A stretch of 64,000 nt of DNA from Anaeromyxobacter dehalogenans 2CP-C (GTDB lineage: Bacteria > Myxococcota > Myxococcia > Myxococcales > Anaeromyxobacteraceae), in NCBI RefSeq assembly GCF_000013385.1, contig NC_007760.1, positions 4,810,001 to 4,874,000 of the forward strand, in the 5' to 3' direction. The notes beneath the pieces were generated by a model. It searched no databases. It worked only from the letters and a program-made list of their open reading frames with translations, and was not told where the DNA came from. Position numbers and translations under genes: made by a program. Below, piece by piece: positions 9,184 to 18,651 of the stretch; positions within the stretch are counted from its first letter, which is position 1; the number at the start of each line of letters is the position of its first letter.

Positions 9184-9331
9184 CGAGGGCTGCGCCCTCG
9201 CCCCACGGAGCGCAGCTCCGTGGGGCCCCACTCCTGCTGCGCGGGGCCCGTGACCTCGCGGGCCCCGCTGCGCGGGGATCCCGCGAGGTCCCCGCGGGGA
9301 GGGGCGTTGCCCCTCCCCAGCTGCGCTGGGG
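9184..9331. repeat. Tandem array of five perfect or near-perfect hairpins
   Basis: Consecutive inverted repeats almost fill this intergenic stretch. CGAGGGC/GCCCTCG (9184-9200) has loop TGC. An 11-bp stem, CCCCACGGAGC with its complement (9201-9225), has loop GCA. A two-storey stem at 9252-9290 has an outer arm GACCTCGCGGG, an inner arm CCCCGC and loop TGC. GGGGAGGGGC with its complement (9296-9318) has loop GTT. CCCCAGC/GCTGGGG (9315-9331) has loop TGC. The GGGGCCCC between units is also palindromic. Terminator or REP-like function is possible. Confidence 0.75.
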
Positions 9332-9417
9332 CCCCTCCCTGATCTGCTGGCTGCTGGCCTCACCGCCTCTTGAATGGGCGGCGGGACCGTGGCGGCGCGT
9401 CCTCTCGCGGAGGCGTG

Positions 9418-9519
9418 ATGAGCCCTTCTTCCGGACCCCGGTGGCGCGAGCTCGGCGCGGCGATCGCGCTCGCGGCGGCTTGCGCCGGGCTCGTGCGGAT
9501 CTTCTTCTTCACGCACTGA
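9418..9519 (+). CDS. Possible 33-aa membrane microprotein
   Basis: The ATG at 9418 is preceded by GGAGG four bases upstream and opens a 33-residue frame. The N-terminus is polar (MSPSSGPRWRELG), followed by one hydrophobic helix (AAIALAAACAGLVRIFFF) and the end TH. This is the right shape for a single-pass small membrane protein. No family is recognised, and in GC-rich DNA such ORFs also arise by chance. The SD and the position just before a convergent repeat cluster are the only support. Confidence 0.4.
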   Translation: MSPSSGPRWRELGAAIALAAACAGLVRIFFFTH

Positions 9520-9540
9520 GGGCGGCCGCGCCGCGGCGCT

Positions 9541-9722
9541 CACCCTGAGCGTAGGCGGTTCCTCAATCCGCTCACCCTGAGCGTAGGCCGCGCCGTCAGG
9601 CGCGGCCGGAGTCGAAGGGCCGGAGTCGAAGGGTCACCCTGAGCGTAGGCCTCCCTCAGTCCGCTCACCCTGAGCGTAGGCGGGCCGCAGGGCCGCCGGA
9701 GTCGAAGGGCGGAGTCGAAGGG
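9541..9722. repeat. Convergent-gap palindromic repeat cluster A
   Basis: It holds two full units at 9573-9619 and 9666-9709. Each starts CACCCTGAGCGTA and ends GGAGTCGAAGGG with a self-complementary core. The first core is GGCCGCGCC / GGCGCGGCC with loop GTCA. The second is GGCGGGCC / GGGCCGCC with one mismatch and loop GCA. Lone left ends are at 9541 and 9635, and extra right ends at 9620-9634 and 9711-9722. The cluster abuts the plsY stop codon (9724) and separates it from the convergent small ORF. Confidence 0.9.
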
Positions 9723-9723
9723 C

Positions 9724-10329
9724 CTAGACCTTCTTTTCCTCGCCGCGCACCAGCCGGCGGATGTTCTCGCGGTGGCGCAGGAAGATGAGGAGCGCGATCG
9801 CCAGGCCGGCCCAGGGGACCGGGTGGCGGACGCCGTACGTCGCGAAGCCGCCGGCGGCGCAGAGGGCGGTGCCGGTGAGCGAGCCCACCGACGAGATCCG
9901 CGTCAGGCCGTAGGCGACGGCGTAGCCGACGAGCCCGGCCAGCGCGGCCCAGGGGGCCAGCACCGCGAAGATGCCGAGGCCGGTCGCGACGCCCTTGCCG
10001 CCCTTGAAGCCGAGCCACACCGGGAACAGGTGGCCGACGAACGCGGCCACCGCGACGGCGGTGGACCAGGCCTCGGCGTGCGGCGCGCCGGCGAGGAGGC
10101 GGCGCGCCAGCAGGATCGGCACGATGGCCTTGGCGGCGTCGAGGACCAGCACCAGGACGCCCATCTTCTTGCCGCCGGCGCGCGCGACGTTGGTCGCGCC
10201 GATGTTGCCGGAGCCGACCGTGCGCACGTCCACGCCGAGCACGAGGCGCCCCAGCACCACGCCGAACGGGATCGAGCCGGCCAGGTAGCCGGCCGCGACC
10301 AGGACGGCGCCGAGCAGGTCCGGGCTCAC
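9724..10329 (-). CDS. plsY: Glycerol-3-phosphate acyltransferase PlsY
   Basis: PlsY transfers the acyl group from acyl-phosphate to glycerol-3-phosphate, the first step of phospholipid synthesis, in the inner membrane. The 201 residues carry the three family motifs: SGNIGATN near 40, GHLFPVWLGFKGGKGVAT near 97-114, and the C-terminal LRHRENIRRL. About five to six hydrophobic helices are visible. An upstream ATG (10356) gives a very basic nine-residue extension inside the preceding gene. The GTG at 10329 is preferred because GGAGG stands six bases upstream and it overlaps the upstream stop as GTGA. The usual partner plsX is not in the window. Confidence 0.93.
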   Translation of the reverse strand: MSPDLLGAVLVAAGYLAGSIPFGVVLGRLVLGVDVRTVGSGNIGATNVARAGGKKMGVLVLVLDAAKAIVPILLARRLLAGAPHAEAWSTAVAVAAFVGHLFPVWLGFKGGKGVATGLGIFAVLAPWAALAGLVGYAVAYGLTRISSVGSLTGTALCAAGGFATYGVRHPVPWAGLAIALLIFLRHRENIRRLVRGEEKKV

Positions 10330-10739
10330 GCGGCGCCTCCGCGGGCGACGAGCCACGCCCAGTTCGCGAGCAGCGCGACCACGCCGAGCGCGACCGCGGT
10401 GCGGGCGGCGCGCGGCGACGGGACCGGCAGCGGCCAGCCCGCCGCGGCGCGGACCAGGTCGGCCGCGGAGAGCAGCCAGATCCCGCCCGCGAGCGCGGCG
10501 CCGAGCGGGCTCGCGCCGAGCGCGGCCCCGACGTCGCCGTGGGCGAGGTGCACGAACGCGTGGGTCATGCCGCAGGTGGCGCAGGGGATCCCGGCCATCC
10601 CCTTGAGCGGGCAGGTGTAGTGGAACGAGAGCACCGGCACGAAGCGCGCCACCAGGAACGTGAGCGCGCCGACGAGCGCGAACACCTCCGCGTGCCCGAA
10701 CCGCCCGGTGCGCCGCCAGCCGATCACGCCGGGCCTCAC
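10326..10739 (-). CDS. DUF2752 membrane protein (137 aa)
   Basis: This is a small integral membrane protein with the DUF2752 signature, the cysteine block YTCPLKGMAGIPCATCGMT near residues 32-50, followed by an amphipathic THAFVHLAHGD segment and two more hydrophobic helices. The start is taken as the GTG at 10739, which overlaps the Yip1 gene stop (GTGA). A second GTG at 10727 is possible. The gene also ends in a GTGA overlap with plsY, so three genes are coupled. The molecular role of DUF2752 is unknown. The cysteines could bind metal or form disulphides. Confidence 0.85.
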   Translation of the reverse strand: MRPGVIGWRRTGRFGHAEVFALVGALTFLVARFVPVLSFHYTCPLKGMAGIPCATCGMTHAFVHLAHGDVGAALGASPLGAALAGGIWLLSAADLVRAAAGWPLPVPSPRAARTAVALGVVALLANWAWLVARGGAA

Positions 10740-11815
10740 AGGTCGATGGCCGGGCCGTGCCCGAGCTCGGAGAACCCGCCGAGCGCGCCGCCCAGCAGCA
10801 TGCCGAGCGGCCCGAGGCAGCAGCAGACGCACAGGAGCAGCGCCGGGGTCAGCACCGCCGCGGCGGCGCGGCCGGTCCCGCAGCGCTGGGCCTCGGAGAG
10901 GCCGATCACCACCGCCACCAGCCACCAGATCGGCGCGATCAGCCCGCCGCAGCCCGGCACGGCCAGCAGCGCGAACACGCCGAACGTGTAGCCGACCGCG
11001 GTGAGCGTGGCCGGGAACCCGCGCCGGGCGCCGCCGAACAGGACCAGCAGGAGGTGGATCGCGCCGGCCGTGACGTAGAGCGCGACGAGCCCGAGCAACG
11101 GCGCGAGCAGCACCTCCCCGAGCACGATGGCGCCGGTCCCGCGCTGCACGAAGTTGCGGATGATCTCGGCCTGGCCCGGGGGCATGCGGCCGGCGAGCTG
11201 CTCCATCACGGCCACCATCTGCTGCCCGGAGAGCCAGTTGAAGAGCGACTGGACCGCGACGCCGAACGCGTAGGAGATCACCGCGAACAGCACCGCGCTG
11301 CCGGGCTGGTCCACCCGCACCTGGCGGAAGAAGCGCGCCGGCTCGATCGCCGCGAGCTTCCAGGTCTCGAAGTACGTGGAGAGGAACCCGCGCCGCTCGC
11401 GCTCGGCGAACGGGGCCGCCAGCTCCGGGCCGGAGGGCATGGGCGGCGGAGGCGGCGGCGGGCCCCAGCCGCCCGGCGCGCCGGAGGGCGGCGGCGGGCC
11501 CCAGGCCGGCGGCGGGGCGCCGTAGCCGCCGGGCGGGGGCGGAGGCGGCGGCGGGAGCTCGCCGCCGGGCGGCGGAGGCGGGGGTGCGCCCCACACCGGC
11601 CCGCCCGGCTCCGAGGGGCCCGAGGCGGGCGCGGGGGCGGGCGGCGGAGGGGGCTCGGCCGCGGGTGGCGCGGCGGGCGGAGCGGGCTCGGCGGGCGCCG
11701 GCGGCGGGGCGCCGGGATCGGCGAGGAGCAGCTCCGCGCCGCAGTGCGGACAGGACTGCCGGCCGAAGCGGTCGGTGGTGAACGTCGCCTGGCAGCGGGC
11801 GCAGCGAGCGAGCAT
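10736..11815 (-). CDS. Zinc-ribbon, proline-rich Yip1-domain membrane protein
   Basis: The start at 11815 (MLARCARCQATF) places a zinc ribbon (CARC at 4-7 and CPHC near 23-26) at the very N-terminus. About 105 residues rich in Pro and Gly follow (PPPPPGG-type runs). Then comes a Yip1-like domain with about five transmembrane helices from residue 155 on, including AVLFAVISYAFGVAVQSLF and LLGLVALYVTAGAIHLLLVL. The last residues are GFSELGHGPAIDL. Yip1 domains occur in bacterial membrane proteins of unknown function. The zinc ribbon joined to a membrane domain parallels the MJ0042 protein at 4.2-5.4 kb. It lies 48 bp after nuoK and is coupled to the DUF2752 gene. Confidence 0.85.
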   Translation of the reverse strand: MLARCARCQATFTTDRFGRQSCPHCGAELLLADPGAPPPAPAEPAPPAAPPAAEPPPPPAPAPASGPSEPGGPVWGAPPPPPPGGELPPPPPPPPGGYGAPPPAWGPPPPSGAPGGWGPPPPPPPMPSGPELAAPFAERERRGFLSTYFETWKLAAIEPARFFRQVRVDQPGSAVLFAVISYAFGVAVQSLFNWLSGQQMVAVMEQLAGRMPPGQAEIIRNFVQRGTGAIVLGEVLLAPLLGLVALYVTAGAIHLLLVLFGGARRGFPATLTAVGYTFGVFALLAVPGCGGLIAPIWWLVAVVIGLSEAQRCGTGRAAAAVLTPALLLCVCCCLGPLGMLLGGALGGFSELGHGPAIDL

Positions 11816-11863
11816 GGCGCGGAGCTTACCGCGTCCGCCCACGCCCGCCCGAGGGAAAGCGCG

Positions 11864-12162
11864 CTACTCGGAGAGGACCCGGACCTCGTCCACGTTGATG
11901 GCGCCGCGGCTGCGGTAGATGGCGATGACCACCGCCAGGCCGACCGCCGCCTCGGCGGCCGCCACCGCGATCACGAAGAACGCGATGGCGTGCCCGGCGA
12001 CGTCCCCGCTCCGGCGGGCGAACGCGAGGAACGTGAGGTTGGCCGCGTTCAGCATGAGCTCCACGCTCATCATCAGGATGAGCGCGTTGCGCTTGGTGAG
12101 CACGCCGAGCAGGCCGATGCCGAACAGGATCGAGGCGAGCCAGAGGTAGTACTCGACCGGCA

Positions 12163-12163
<1 letters not shown>
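11864..12163 (-). CDS. nuoK: NADH-quinone oxidoreductase subunit K
   Basis: This is a 99-residue, three-helix proton-channel subunit of complex I. It starts MPVEYYLWLASILFGIGLLG and contains the conserved glutamates of the family in ILMMSVELMLNAANL and AAAEAAVGLAVVIA. Its ATG shares one base with the nuoJ stop (TAATG). It is the last nuo gene of the E-F-J-K group. Confidence 0.96.
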
Positions 12164-12669
<506 letters not shown>

Positions 12670-12672
12670 CGC

Positions 12673-13994
<1,322 letters not shown>

Positions 13995-13998
<4 letters not shown>

Positions 13999-14510
13999 TT
14001 GAGCCCTCCGACGATCTGATCGACCTTCTGGATGGTGAGCCGCTCGTGCATCTCCTCGTCCACCAGCATGGCCGGAGCCGTGCCGCAGGAGCCGAGGCAC
14101 TCCACCTCGCGGAGCGTGATGCGGCCGTCGCGGGTGCTCTGCCCGTTCGCGAGCTCGAGCTTCTTCTTCAGGTGCTCGAAGATGCGCTCGCCGCCGGTCA
14201 GGCAGCAGGAGACGTTGGTGCAGACCTCGACCACGTGCCGGGCCGGGGGCTCGGTGTGGAACATCACGTAGAAGGTCGCGACCTCTTCGGCGCGCGCCGG
14301 CGACGTGCCGAGCCGCTCCGCGGCCAGGCGCTGTACCGCCGGGGACAGATAGCCGAAGATCTCCTGCCCCAGGCGGAGGGCGGGAATCATGGCGGCAGCC
14401 TTCCGATCGGGCGGGTACCGGTTCAGGATCCCCGCCAGCTCCCGGTCGAAATGCTCGACCTTCTCACGGGGCAGTTCTTCGACCGCACCAACCGACGCAG
14501 GGTTCGTCAT
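13995..14510 (-). CDS. nuoE: NADH-quinone oxidoreductase subunit E (2Fe-2S)
   Basis: This is a 171-residue thioredoxin-fold subunit that carries the N1a 2Fe-2S cluster. Ligand cysteines are seen in VCTNVSCCLTGG (about 99-110) and ECLGSCGTAP (about 137-146). The helical N-terminal part (LNRYPPDRKAAAMIPALRLGQ) is typical. It is the first gene of the nuoEFJK group and divergent from the PilZ-REC gene across a 97-bp spacer. Confidence 0.94.
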
Positions 14511-14565
14511 AAGGGTCCGGGAAGTCTGGGCGAAAACCGGGGCAGGCTAGTGAGGACATGTAAGA

Positions 14566-14593
14566 TTGTCAAGGAGATCCGCAGCGATATACT
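14566..14593 (+). promoter_or_regulatory. Sigma-70 type promoter for the PilZ-REC gene
   Basis: TTGTCA (14566-14571) and TATACT (14588-14593) are 16 bp apart, and the ATG of the gene is at 14608. The predicted transcript would have a leader of only about eight bases, too short for a normal SD. Confidence 0.6.
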
Positions 14594-14607
14594 CGACTCC
14601 TCAAGTC

Positions 14608-15354
14608 ATGACCGAGGGACGAGAGCAGCGCCGCGACCCACGCGTTCCACTCGTCCTTAGGGTCGAGTACCCCGGCGTTCCCAACGCCGTCCGGGACGCC
14701 ACCGAGAACCTCTCCGCCGGGGGTCTGTTCATCCGGACCGAGCGCGAGCTGGAGCCAGGCACGCGGATTCCCCTGCAGATCTCCTTCCCGGGGCTCCTCG
14801 CCCCCTTCGAGGTCGAGGTCGAGGTGGTGCGCCGCCGGCCGCCGGGGGAGGCGGGGCCCGCCGGCGTGGCGGTGCAGATCCCGCCGGACCGGGCCGCCGA
14901 TCGGCAGAAGCTCGCGCAGCTCGCCGAGACGGCGCGCAACGCGCGCGGCCGGACGAAGGGCGGCTACCGGGTGCTGGTGGTGGAGGACAACCCGCACGTC
15001 GTCGAGATGTACGAGTACGCGCTCCGGCGCCTGCGCAGCGGGAGCGACGCGCTCGACGTGTCGGTCGAGTTCGCCACGAACGGCCAGCAGGCCCTGGAGC
15101 GGCTCGCCGCCCCGCCGGCGGTGGACCTCGTGCTCACCGACCTGTTCATGCCGGTGATGGACGGCTTCGCGCTCATCGAGCGGATCCGCGCCGACGCCCG
15201 GCTCGGCGAGCTGCCGATCATGGTGATCAGCGCAGGCGCCGCCGACGCGCGCACCCGCGCCATCGACCTGGGCGTGGACGTGTACCTGCAGAAGCCGGTG
15301 CAGTTCGTGGACGTGATGAGCACCGTCCGCACGCTGCTGCACGTGCGCGGCTAG
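14608..15354 (+). CDS. PilZ-REC protein (c-di-GMP receptor fused to response-regulator domain)
   Basis: The 248 residues hold two domains in an order less common than REC-first. An N-terminal PilZ domain has both c-di-GMP motifs, RRDPR (about 7-11) and NLSAGG (about 34-39). A receiver domain from about 118 on has acidic VVEDN, the phosphoacceptor Asp in VLTDLFMPVMDG and the conserved Lys in LQKPVQF. It should therefore read both second messenger and phosphorylation and act through protein contacts, since there is no output domain. An upstream TTG start (14566) is rejected because it falls within the promoter. No cognate kinase is adjacent. Confidence 0.9.
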   Translation: MTEGREQRRDPRVPLVLRVEYPGVPNAVRDATENLSAGGLFIRTERELEPGTRIPLQISFPGLLAPFEVEVEVVRRRPPGEAGPAGVAVQIPPDRAADRQKLAQLAETARNARGRTKGGYRVLVVEDNPHVVEMYEYALRRLRSGSDALDVSVEFATNGQQALERLAAPPAVDLVLTDLFMPVMDGFALIERIRADARLGELPIMVISAGAADARTRAIDLGVDVYLQKPVQFVDVMSTVRTLLHVRG

Positions 15355-15388
15355 CGCTCGCGCTTCCGGCTCCGCCCGCTCATCCCGA

Positions 15389-15573
15389 CCCTTCGACTCC
15401 GGCGTGCCTGCGGCACGCCTACGCTCAGGGTGAGCGCTGCGAGCGCGCTCATCCCGAGCGTAGCGCGGCCCTTGGGCCGCGCGGAGTCGAGGGACGCTCA
15501 GGGTGACCCTTCGACTCCGGCGAGCTTACGCTCAGGAGCGCCGGGCTCGTCAGGCCGCGCGGAGTCGAGGGAC
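15389..15573. repeat. Convergent-gap palindromic repeat cluster B
   Basis: It holds two full units. The one at 15389-15432 is inverted, with core GGCGTGCC / GGCACGCC and loop TGC. The one at 15450-15493 is of the second subfamily, with ends CATCCCGAGCGTA and GGAGTCGAGGGA and core GCGCGGCCC / GGGCCGCGC. A mosaic of half units follows to 15573. It fills the gap between the convergent PilZ-REC and GNAT genes and stops three bases before the GNAT stop codon. Confidence 0.88.
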
Positions 15574-15575
15574 CG

Positions 15576-16007
15576 TCACAGCCGCTTGCGCATCACCACG
15601 TGCTCGATCCCGGCCTCCTGGAACGGCGCGCCCTCGGGGACGTAGCCGTGGCGCCGGTAGAACGCCTCCACGTAGCGCTGCGCGTGCAGCTCGATCTCGG
15701 CGAGCCCCTCGGTGCGCGCCCGCGCCTCGAGCGCCTGGAGCACCAGGCCGCCCACGCCGTCGCGGCGCCGGTCGCGCGCGACCGCCATGCGGCCCACGCG
15801 CCCCACCCCGCCCTCCTGCCGCACCAGCCGCCCGGTGCCGACGCAGCGGCCCGCGTCGAGCGCGACCACGTGGAACGCGGTCGCGTCCTCGGCGTCGTGC
15901 TCGAGCTCGATCGGCACGCCCTGCTCCGCCACGAAGACCTCGTCGCGGAGCGCGAGGGCGAGCCGGCGCAGCGGCTCGGTGTCGGCGGGGACGACGGAGA
16001 TCGGCAT
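15576..16007 (-). CDS. GNAT-family N-acetyltransferase
   Basis: The 143 residues begin MPISVVPADTEPL. The GNAT core is visible. LRDEVFVAEQGVPIELEHD (about 21-39) resembles the ElaA/YjcF branch. GRMAVARDRRRDGVGG (about 73-88) is the acetyl-CoA loop of the form R/QxxGxG/A, here RRDGVGG. The end HGYVPEGAPFQEAGIEHVVM is typical. It probably acetylates a small molecule or peptide amine; the substrate cannot be read from the sequence. The ATG at 16007 has GAGGAG six bases upstream, which rejects the longer frame to 16091 that would run through the HU terminator. Confidence 0.88.
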   Translation of the reverse strand: MPISVVPADTEPLRRLALALRDEVFVAEQGVPIELEHDAEDATAFHVVALDAGRCVGTGRLVRQEGGVGRVGRMAVARDRRRDGVGGLVLQALEARARTEGLAEIELHAQRYVEAFYRRHGYVPEGAPFQEAGIEHVVMRKRL

Positions 16008-16042
16008 GGCGGGCTCCTCGAGCGCGTTCACGGACGGGCGAT

Positions 16043-16082
16043 TCACCAAAAGGAAACGCCCGCCGGAAGGCTCCGGCGGGCG
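16043..16082 (-). terminator. Rho-independent terminator of the HU gene
   Basis: CGCCCGCCGGA (16057-16067) pairs perfectly with TCCGGCGGGCG (16072-16082) over a four-base loop. Read on the minus strand, the stem is followed by a T-rich tract (TTTCCTTTTGG, 16046-16056). It begins 25 bases past the HU stop. This is the clearest intrinsic terminator in the window. Confidence 0.8.
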
Positions 16083-16106
16083 CGGTTGCATCGGTGTGCC
16101 GGAAGG

Positions 16107-16394
16107 CTACTTCTTGGCCTTCTTGTTGAAGATGTCCTTCAGCGCCTTGGCGGGCGTGAGCTTGATGGCGGTGCGGGCCGGGATCTTGATCTGCTCGCCC
16201 GTGGCCGGGTTGCGGCCGATGCGGGCCTTGCGGTCCACGAGCTTGACCGCCCCGAGCCCGCCGAGCGGGATCTTCCCCTCGGCCTTCAGCCGCTTCGTCA
16301 CCACCTCCTCGACCGCCTCGAACACCGCGCGCACCTGCGCCTTCGAGACCTGCGAGCCCTCGGCCACCGCCTGGAAGAACTGAGCCTGCGTCAT
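16107..16394 (-). CDS. hup: HU-family DNA-binding protein
   Basis: This is a 95-residue nucleoid protein that bends and compacts DNA. The start MTQAQFFQAVAEGSQVSKAQV and the beta-arm region GLGAVKLVDRKARIGRNPATGEQIKIPA (the DNA-wrapping NPxTG arm) are diagnostic. The C-terminus is lysine-rich (FNKKAKK). The ATG at 16394 follows GGAGGG and gives the standard length. A consensus promoter (16452-16480) and an intrinsic terminator (16043-16082) show a single-gene transcript. HU and IHF cannot be split with certainty here, but the absence of an IHF-type name-giving extension favours HU. Confidence 0.93.
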   Translation of the reverse strand: MTQAQFFQAVAEGSQVSKAQVRAVFEAVEEVVTKRLKAEGKIPLGGLGAVKLVDRKARIGRNPATGEQIKIPARTAIKLTPAKALKDIFNKKAKK

Positions 16395-16451
16395 GTAGGG
16401 GATCCCTCCGTTCGCACCGCCGCAAGGTTTTCGAGGCGGCGAATGGCTTCG

Positions 16452-16480
16452 GAGATATCGCTTCCGGATCCACACGTCAA
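16452..16480 (-). promoter_or_regulatory. Sigma-70 type promoter of the HU gene
   Basis: On the minus strand TTGACG (16480-16475) and TATCTC (16457-16452) have the ideal 17-bp spacing. The leader is about 50 bases and contains an SD, unlike many genes in this window. Good agreement with consensus fits a highly expressed gene. Confidence 0.7.
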
Positions 16481-16578
16481 CTTCATCGCGGCGCGGATCG
16501 CCTGGAAAATGGGCCGATCGTGACGATCCCGGGGCGCCGCCCCCCGCCCGGAAGGCGGGCGGGAGGGAGCACCGGGAG

Positions 16579-17697
16579 TCATGTGAGGGCGGCCACGATC
16601 TCGAAGACGATGAGGAGGATGATGGCGAGCTCGAGCAGCTCCGACCGGCTGGTGTCGGCGGCGTCGCCGATGAGGTCGTTCACCTCCGCGAGGAGCCGTT
16701 GCTTGCGCAGGACCGACTCCTGCCACGCGGGCAGGCGGAAGCGCCGGACCGCCGACTGGTACAGGCGCGCCAGGTAGAGGTCCCCCACGATTTTCACCGC
16801 GTTTTCCAGCCTTTCGATCATTTCCGAGAGCTCGAGCAGGAGCGCGGCGGTGCGCCGCTGGAGCTTGCGGTACCGGCGCGTGAACACGTTCGCGACCGGG
16901 CTGCCCCCCGCCTCGATCTCGTCGTAGATGCGGTGCAGCTCGGTGTCGAGGAGCGCGTCGTAGTAGCGCAGCTCGAGCAGGTGGGCGGTCGCGAACTCGA
17001 GCAGGTCCGGGATGTCCTCCACCCCCGAAGGCTCCGAGACGAAGGCGCTGTTCCAGTGCACCACCGCCAGGTCGTCCTGCAGGTAGGAGAACCGGTGGGA
17101 CAGGACCTCCTGCCGCTCCGCCGCCGAGAGCGGCACGGCGCTGGTCTCGCCGAGCAGCAGCTCCGGCACGTGCCCCCCCGAGAGGAGGTCGTTCGCCGGG
17201 ATCGACCCCTCCTCGAAGCGGCGCACCAGGAACACCTGGTAGCTCTCCAGCCCCTCCCACGCGTGCGGGCGCTCCAGGGCCGATCCGAGCGCGCGCGCCA
17301 CCGCGTCCGCCTCGCGGCGCGCCGCCGCGTCGAGCGCGGGCGACGGCTCCACGAACAGCGCCTCGGCGAGCGGCACCATCGCGCCCAGGCTCGTGCCGGG
17401 CGCGATGGGCAGGCGGTAGCGGATCGAGACCACGCCGTAGTCGAACACGTGCGCGCTCGCCTCGGCCGGCCGCGTCCCGTCGCCCAGCGGGAGGTCGCGC
17501 GGCCCGAGCGCGAGCTGCAAGGGCGGCCGCGGGAACTCGAGCGCGGAGGCGGACTGGGCGCCCTCCAGCCGCAGCCGGCCCGCCGGCGCGGACGCGGCGC
17601 GCTCGGCCGCGACGAGGTCCACCGCGTCCGCCACGTCGAACAGCCGGTACACCAGCACCTCGCCGTCCGCCACCCGGGGCCCGTCCAGCGTGCGCAT
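16579..17697 (-). CDS. RMD1/YagE family (DUF155) protein with C-terminal TM helix
   Basis: The 372 residues match the RMD1/DUF155 pattern. An N-terminal alpha/beta part contains HVFDYGVVSIRYRLPI. A central acidic helical region has the family motif YLQDDLAVVHWNSAFV (about 214-229). A coiled coil (RRYRKLQRRTAALLLELSEMIERLENAVK) leads to a final hydrophobic helix (LLELAIILLIVFEIVAALT). Eukaryotic RMD1 family members act in mitochondria and meiosis; bacterial members are uncharacterised. The ATG at 17697 has a -10-like TAGAGT ending eight bases upstream, so the message is probably leaderless. A 6-bp hairpin (16543-16559) follows the stop. Confidence 0.82.
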   Translation of the reverse strand: MRTLDGPRVADGEVLVYRLFDVADAVDLVAAERAASAPAGRLRLEGAQSASALEFPRPPLQLALGPRDLPLGDGTRPAEASAHVFDYGVVSIRYRLPIAPGTSLGAMVPLAEALFVEPSPALDAAARREADAVARALGSALERPHAWEGLESYQVFLVRRFEEGSIPANDLLSGGHVPELLLGETSAVPLSAAERQEVLSHRFSYLQDDLAVVHWNSAFVSEPSGVEDIPDLLEFATAHLLELRYYDALLDTELHRIYDEIEAGGSPVANVFTRRYRKLQRRTAALLLELSEMIERLENAVKIVGDLYLARLYQSAVRRFRLPAWQESVLRKQRLLAEVNDLIGDAADTSRSELLELAIILLIVFEIVAALT

Positions 17698-18651
17698 GCC
17701 CTCGACTCTAGACGCGCGGGCGGGATTCGGAAACGCCGGCGAGCGGGGCCTCGTCCAGCGGGGCCCGCGTCCAGCGAGCTTCCAGCGGGGCCTCGCATCT
17801 TGCGGGACCTCTTCCAGCGGGCCCTGTCCTGGCACGGGCCGCTAGGTCGGCGGTCCGGGCGTTCGCGGCGGTGCTCGCTCCGCAAGGCCCGCGACGTGGA
17901 TGGCTGGCCGGAACCGGTTCAGTGGGATCGTGGAAGCCGACGCACCGTGCGGGCCAGCCGCGCGTTCAGGGCCGGCGCCGGCTGCGCCGGTCCCTTCGCA
18001 GCGGCTGTCCCCGGCGGTGCAGGTCTAAGATACTGGAGACGTTCCGAGGGCTCGCTGCGCTCCGCTCCGGCGCGAATGCCCGGATCGCCTCCGTGGCGGC
18101 CTGACGTGGATGGGAGGCGTGGGGCAAGGAATTTCTCGCGCAGTGCCCCCGAACACCTCGAAGCCGCCAGTACGGTCCCCCGTCCGCAGCGCGTACGCCC
18201 TCGCCCGCGACCGCGACTGTCAGCGCAGGCGCAGCCCGCGACGACCACCTCTCGCGCGCGTGTCCAGCCGGCGTGCGCGGCGAGCATGTCTGAGGCCGCA
18301 CGTCGCGTCAGCGATACGTGCGGCCGAGTTTGCGAGCGCGCCCAGCTGCGTCGAGCGCCGTCCGCGCGCGTCCTCCGACCGAAGTCCCGCGCCGAGCATT
18401 CCTTCTCCACGTCGCGAGAGCGGGCGAGGGCGGGAGCGCCCACGAGGACCCGCACCCACGGCCCCCCGGCTTCGAGTGGCGTGGACCATTTCCGCCCGCC
18501 CTTCGACAGGCTCAGGGCGAGCGGTGCCAAACGCGAGCCCCCCGGCTTCGAGTCGCGCCGCAACCCCGTCCCAACGGCCAGGGCCCCGTCATGAGCGTTG
18601 CGGCCTGGCGGGGTTCGTCGTTGATGGTGCGCGTTCTTCCCGCGGACGCCC
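17698..18651. other. About 950 bp with no recognisable gene
   Basis: I find no ORF here with recognisable protein similarity, and third-position G/C bias is weaker than in the flanking genes. It contains four imperfect TCCAGCG(GGG) copies (17754-17824) and a stand-alone palindromic element at 18499-18525 that pairs CCCTTCGAC-type and CTCAGGGCGAG-type ends. The string CCCCCCGGCTTCGAGT also occurs twice, about 70 bp apart (near 18468 and 18539). It may be a decayed gene, an unrecognised RNA gene, or spacer DNA. Confidence 0.5.
17754..17824. repeat. Short degenerate direct repeats (TCCAGCGGGGCC type)
   Basis: TCCAGCG occurs at 17754, 17770, 17781 and 17813. Three of the copies continue as GGGCC or GGGGCC. 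The array lies directly upstream of the RMD1-family gene and could be binding sites or slippage products. Confidence 0.4.

Noticed and set aside
9541-9722. CRISPR-like array
   Set aside because: Constant ends are not direct repeats with unique spacers. The variable part is self-complementary, unit spacing is irregular, and no cas genes are near.
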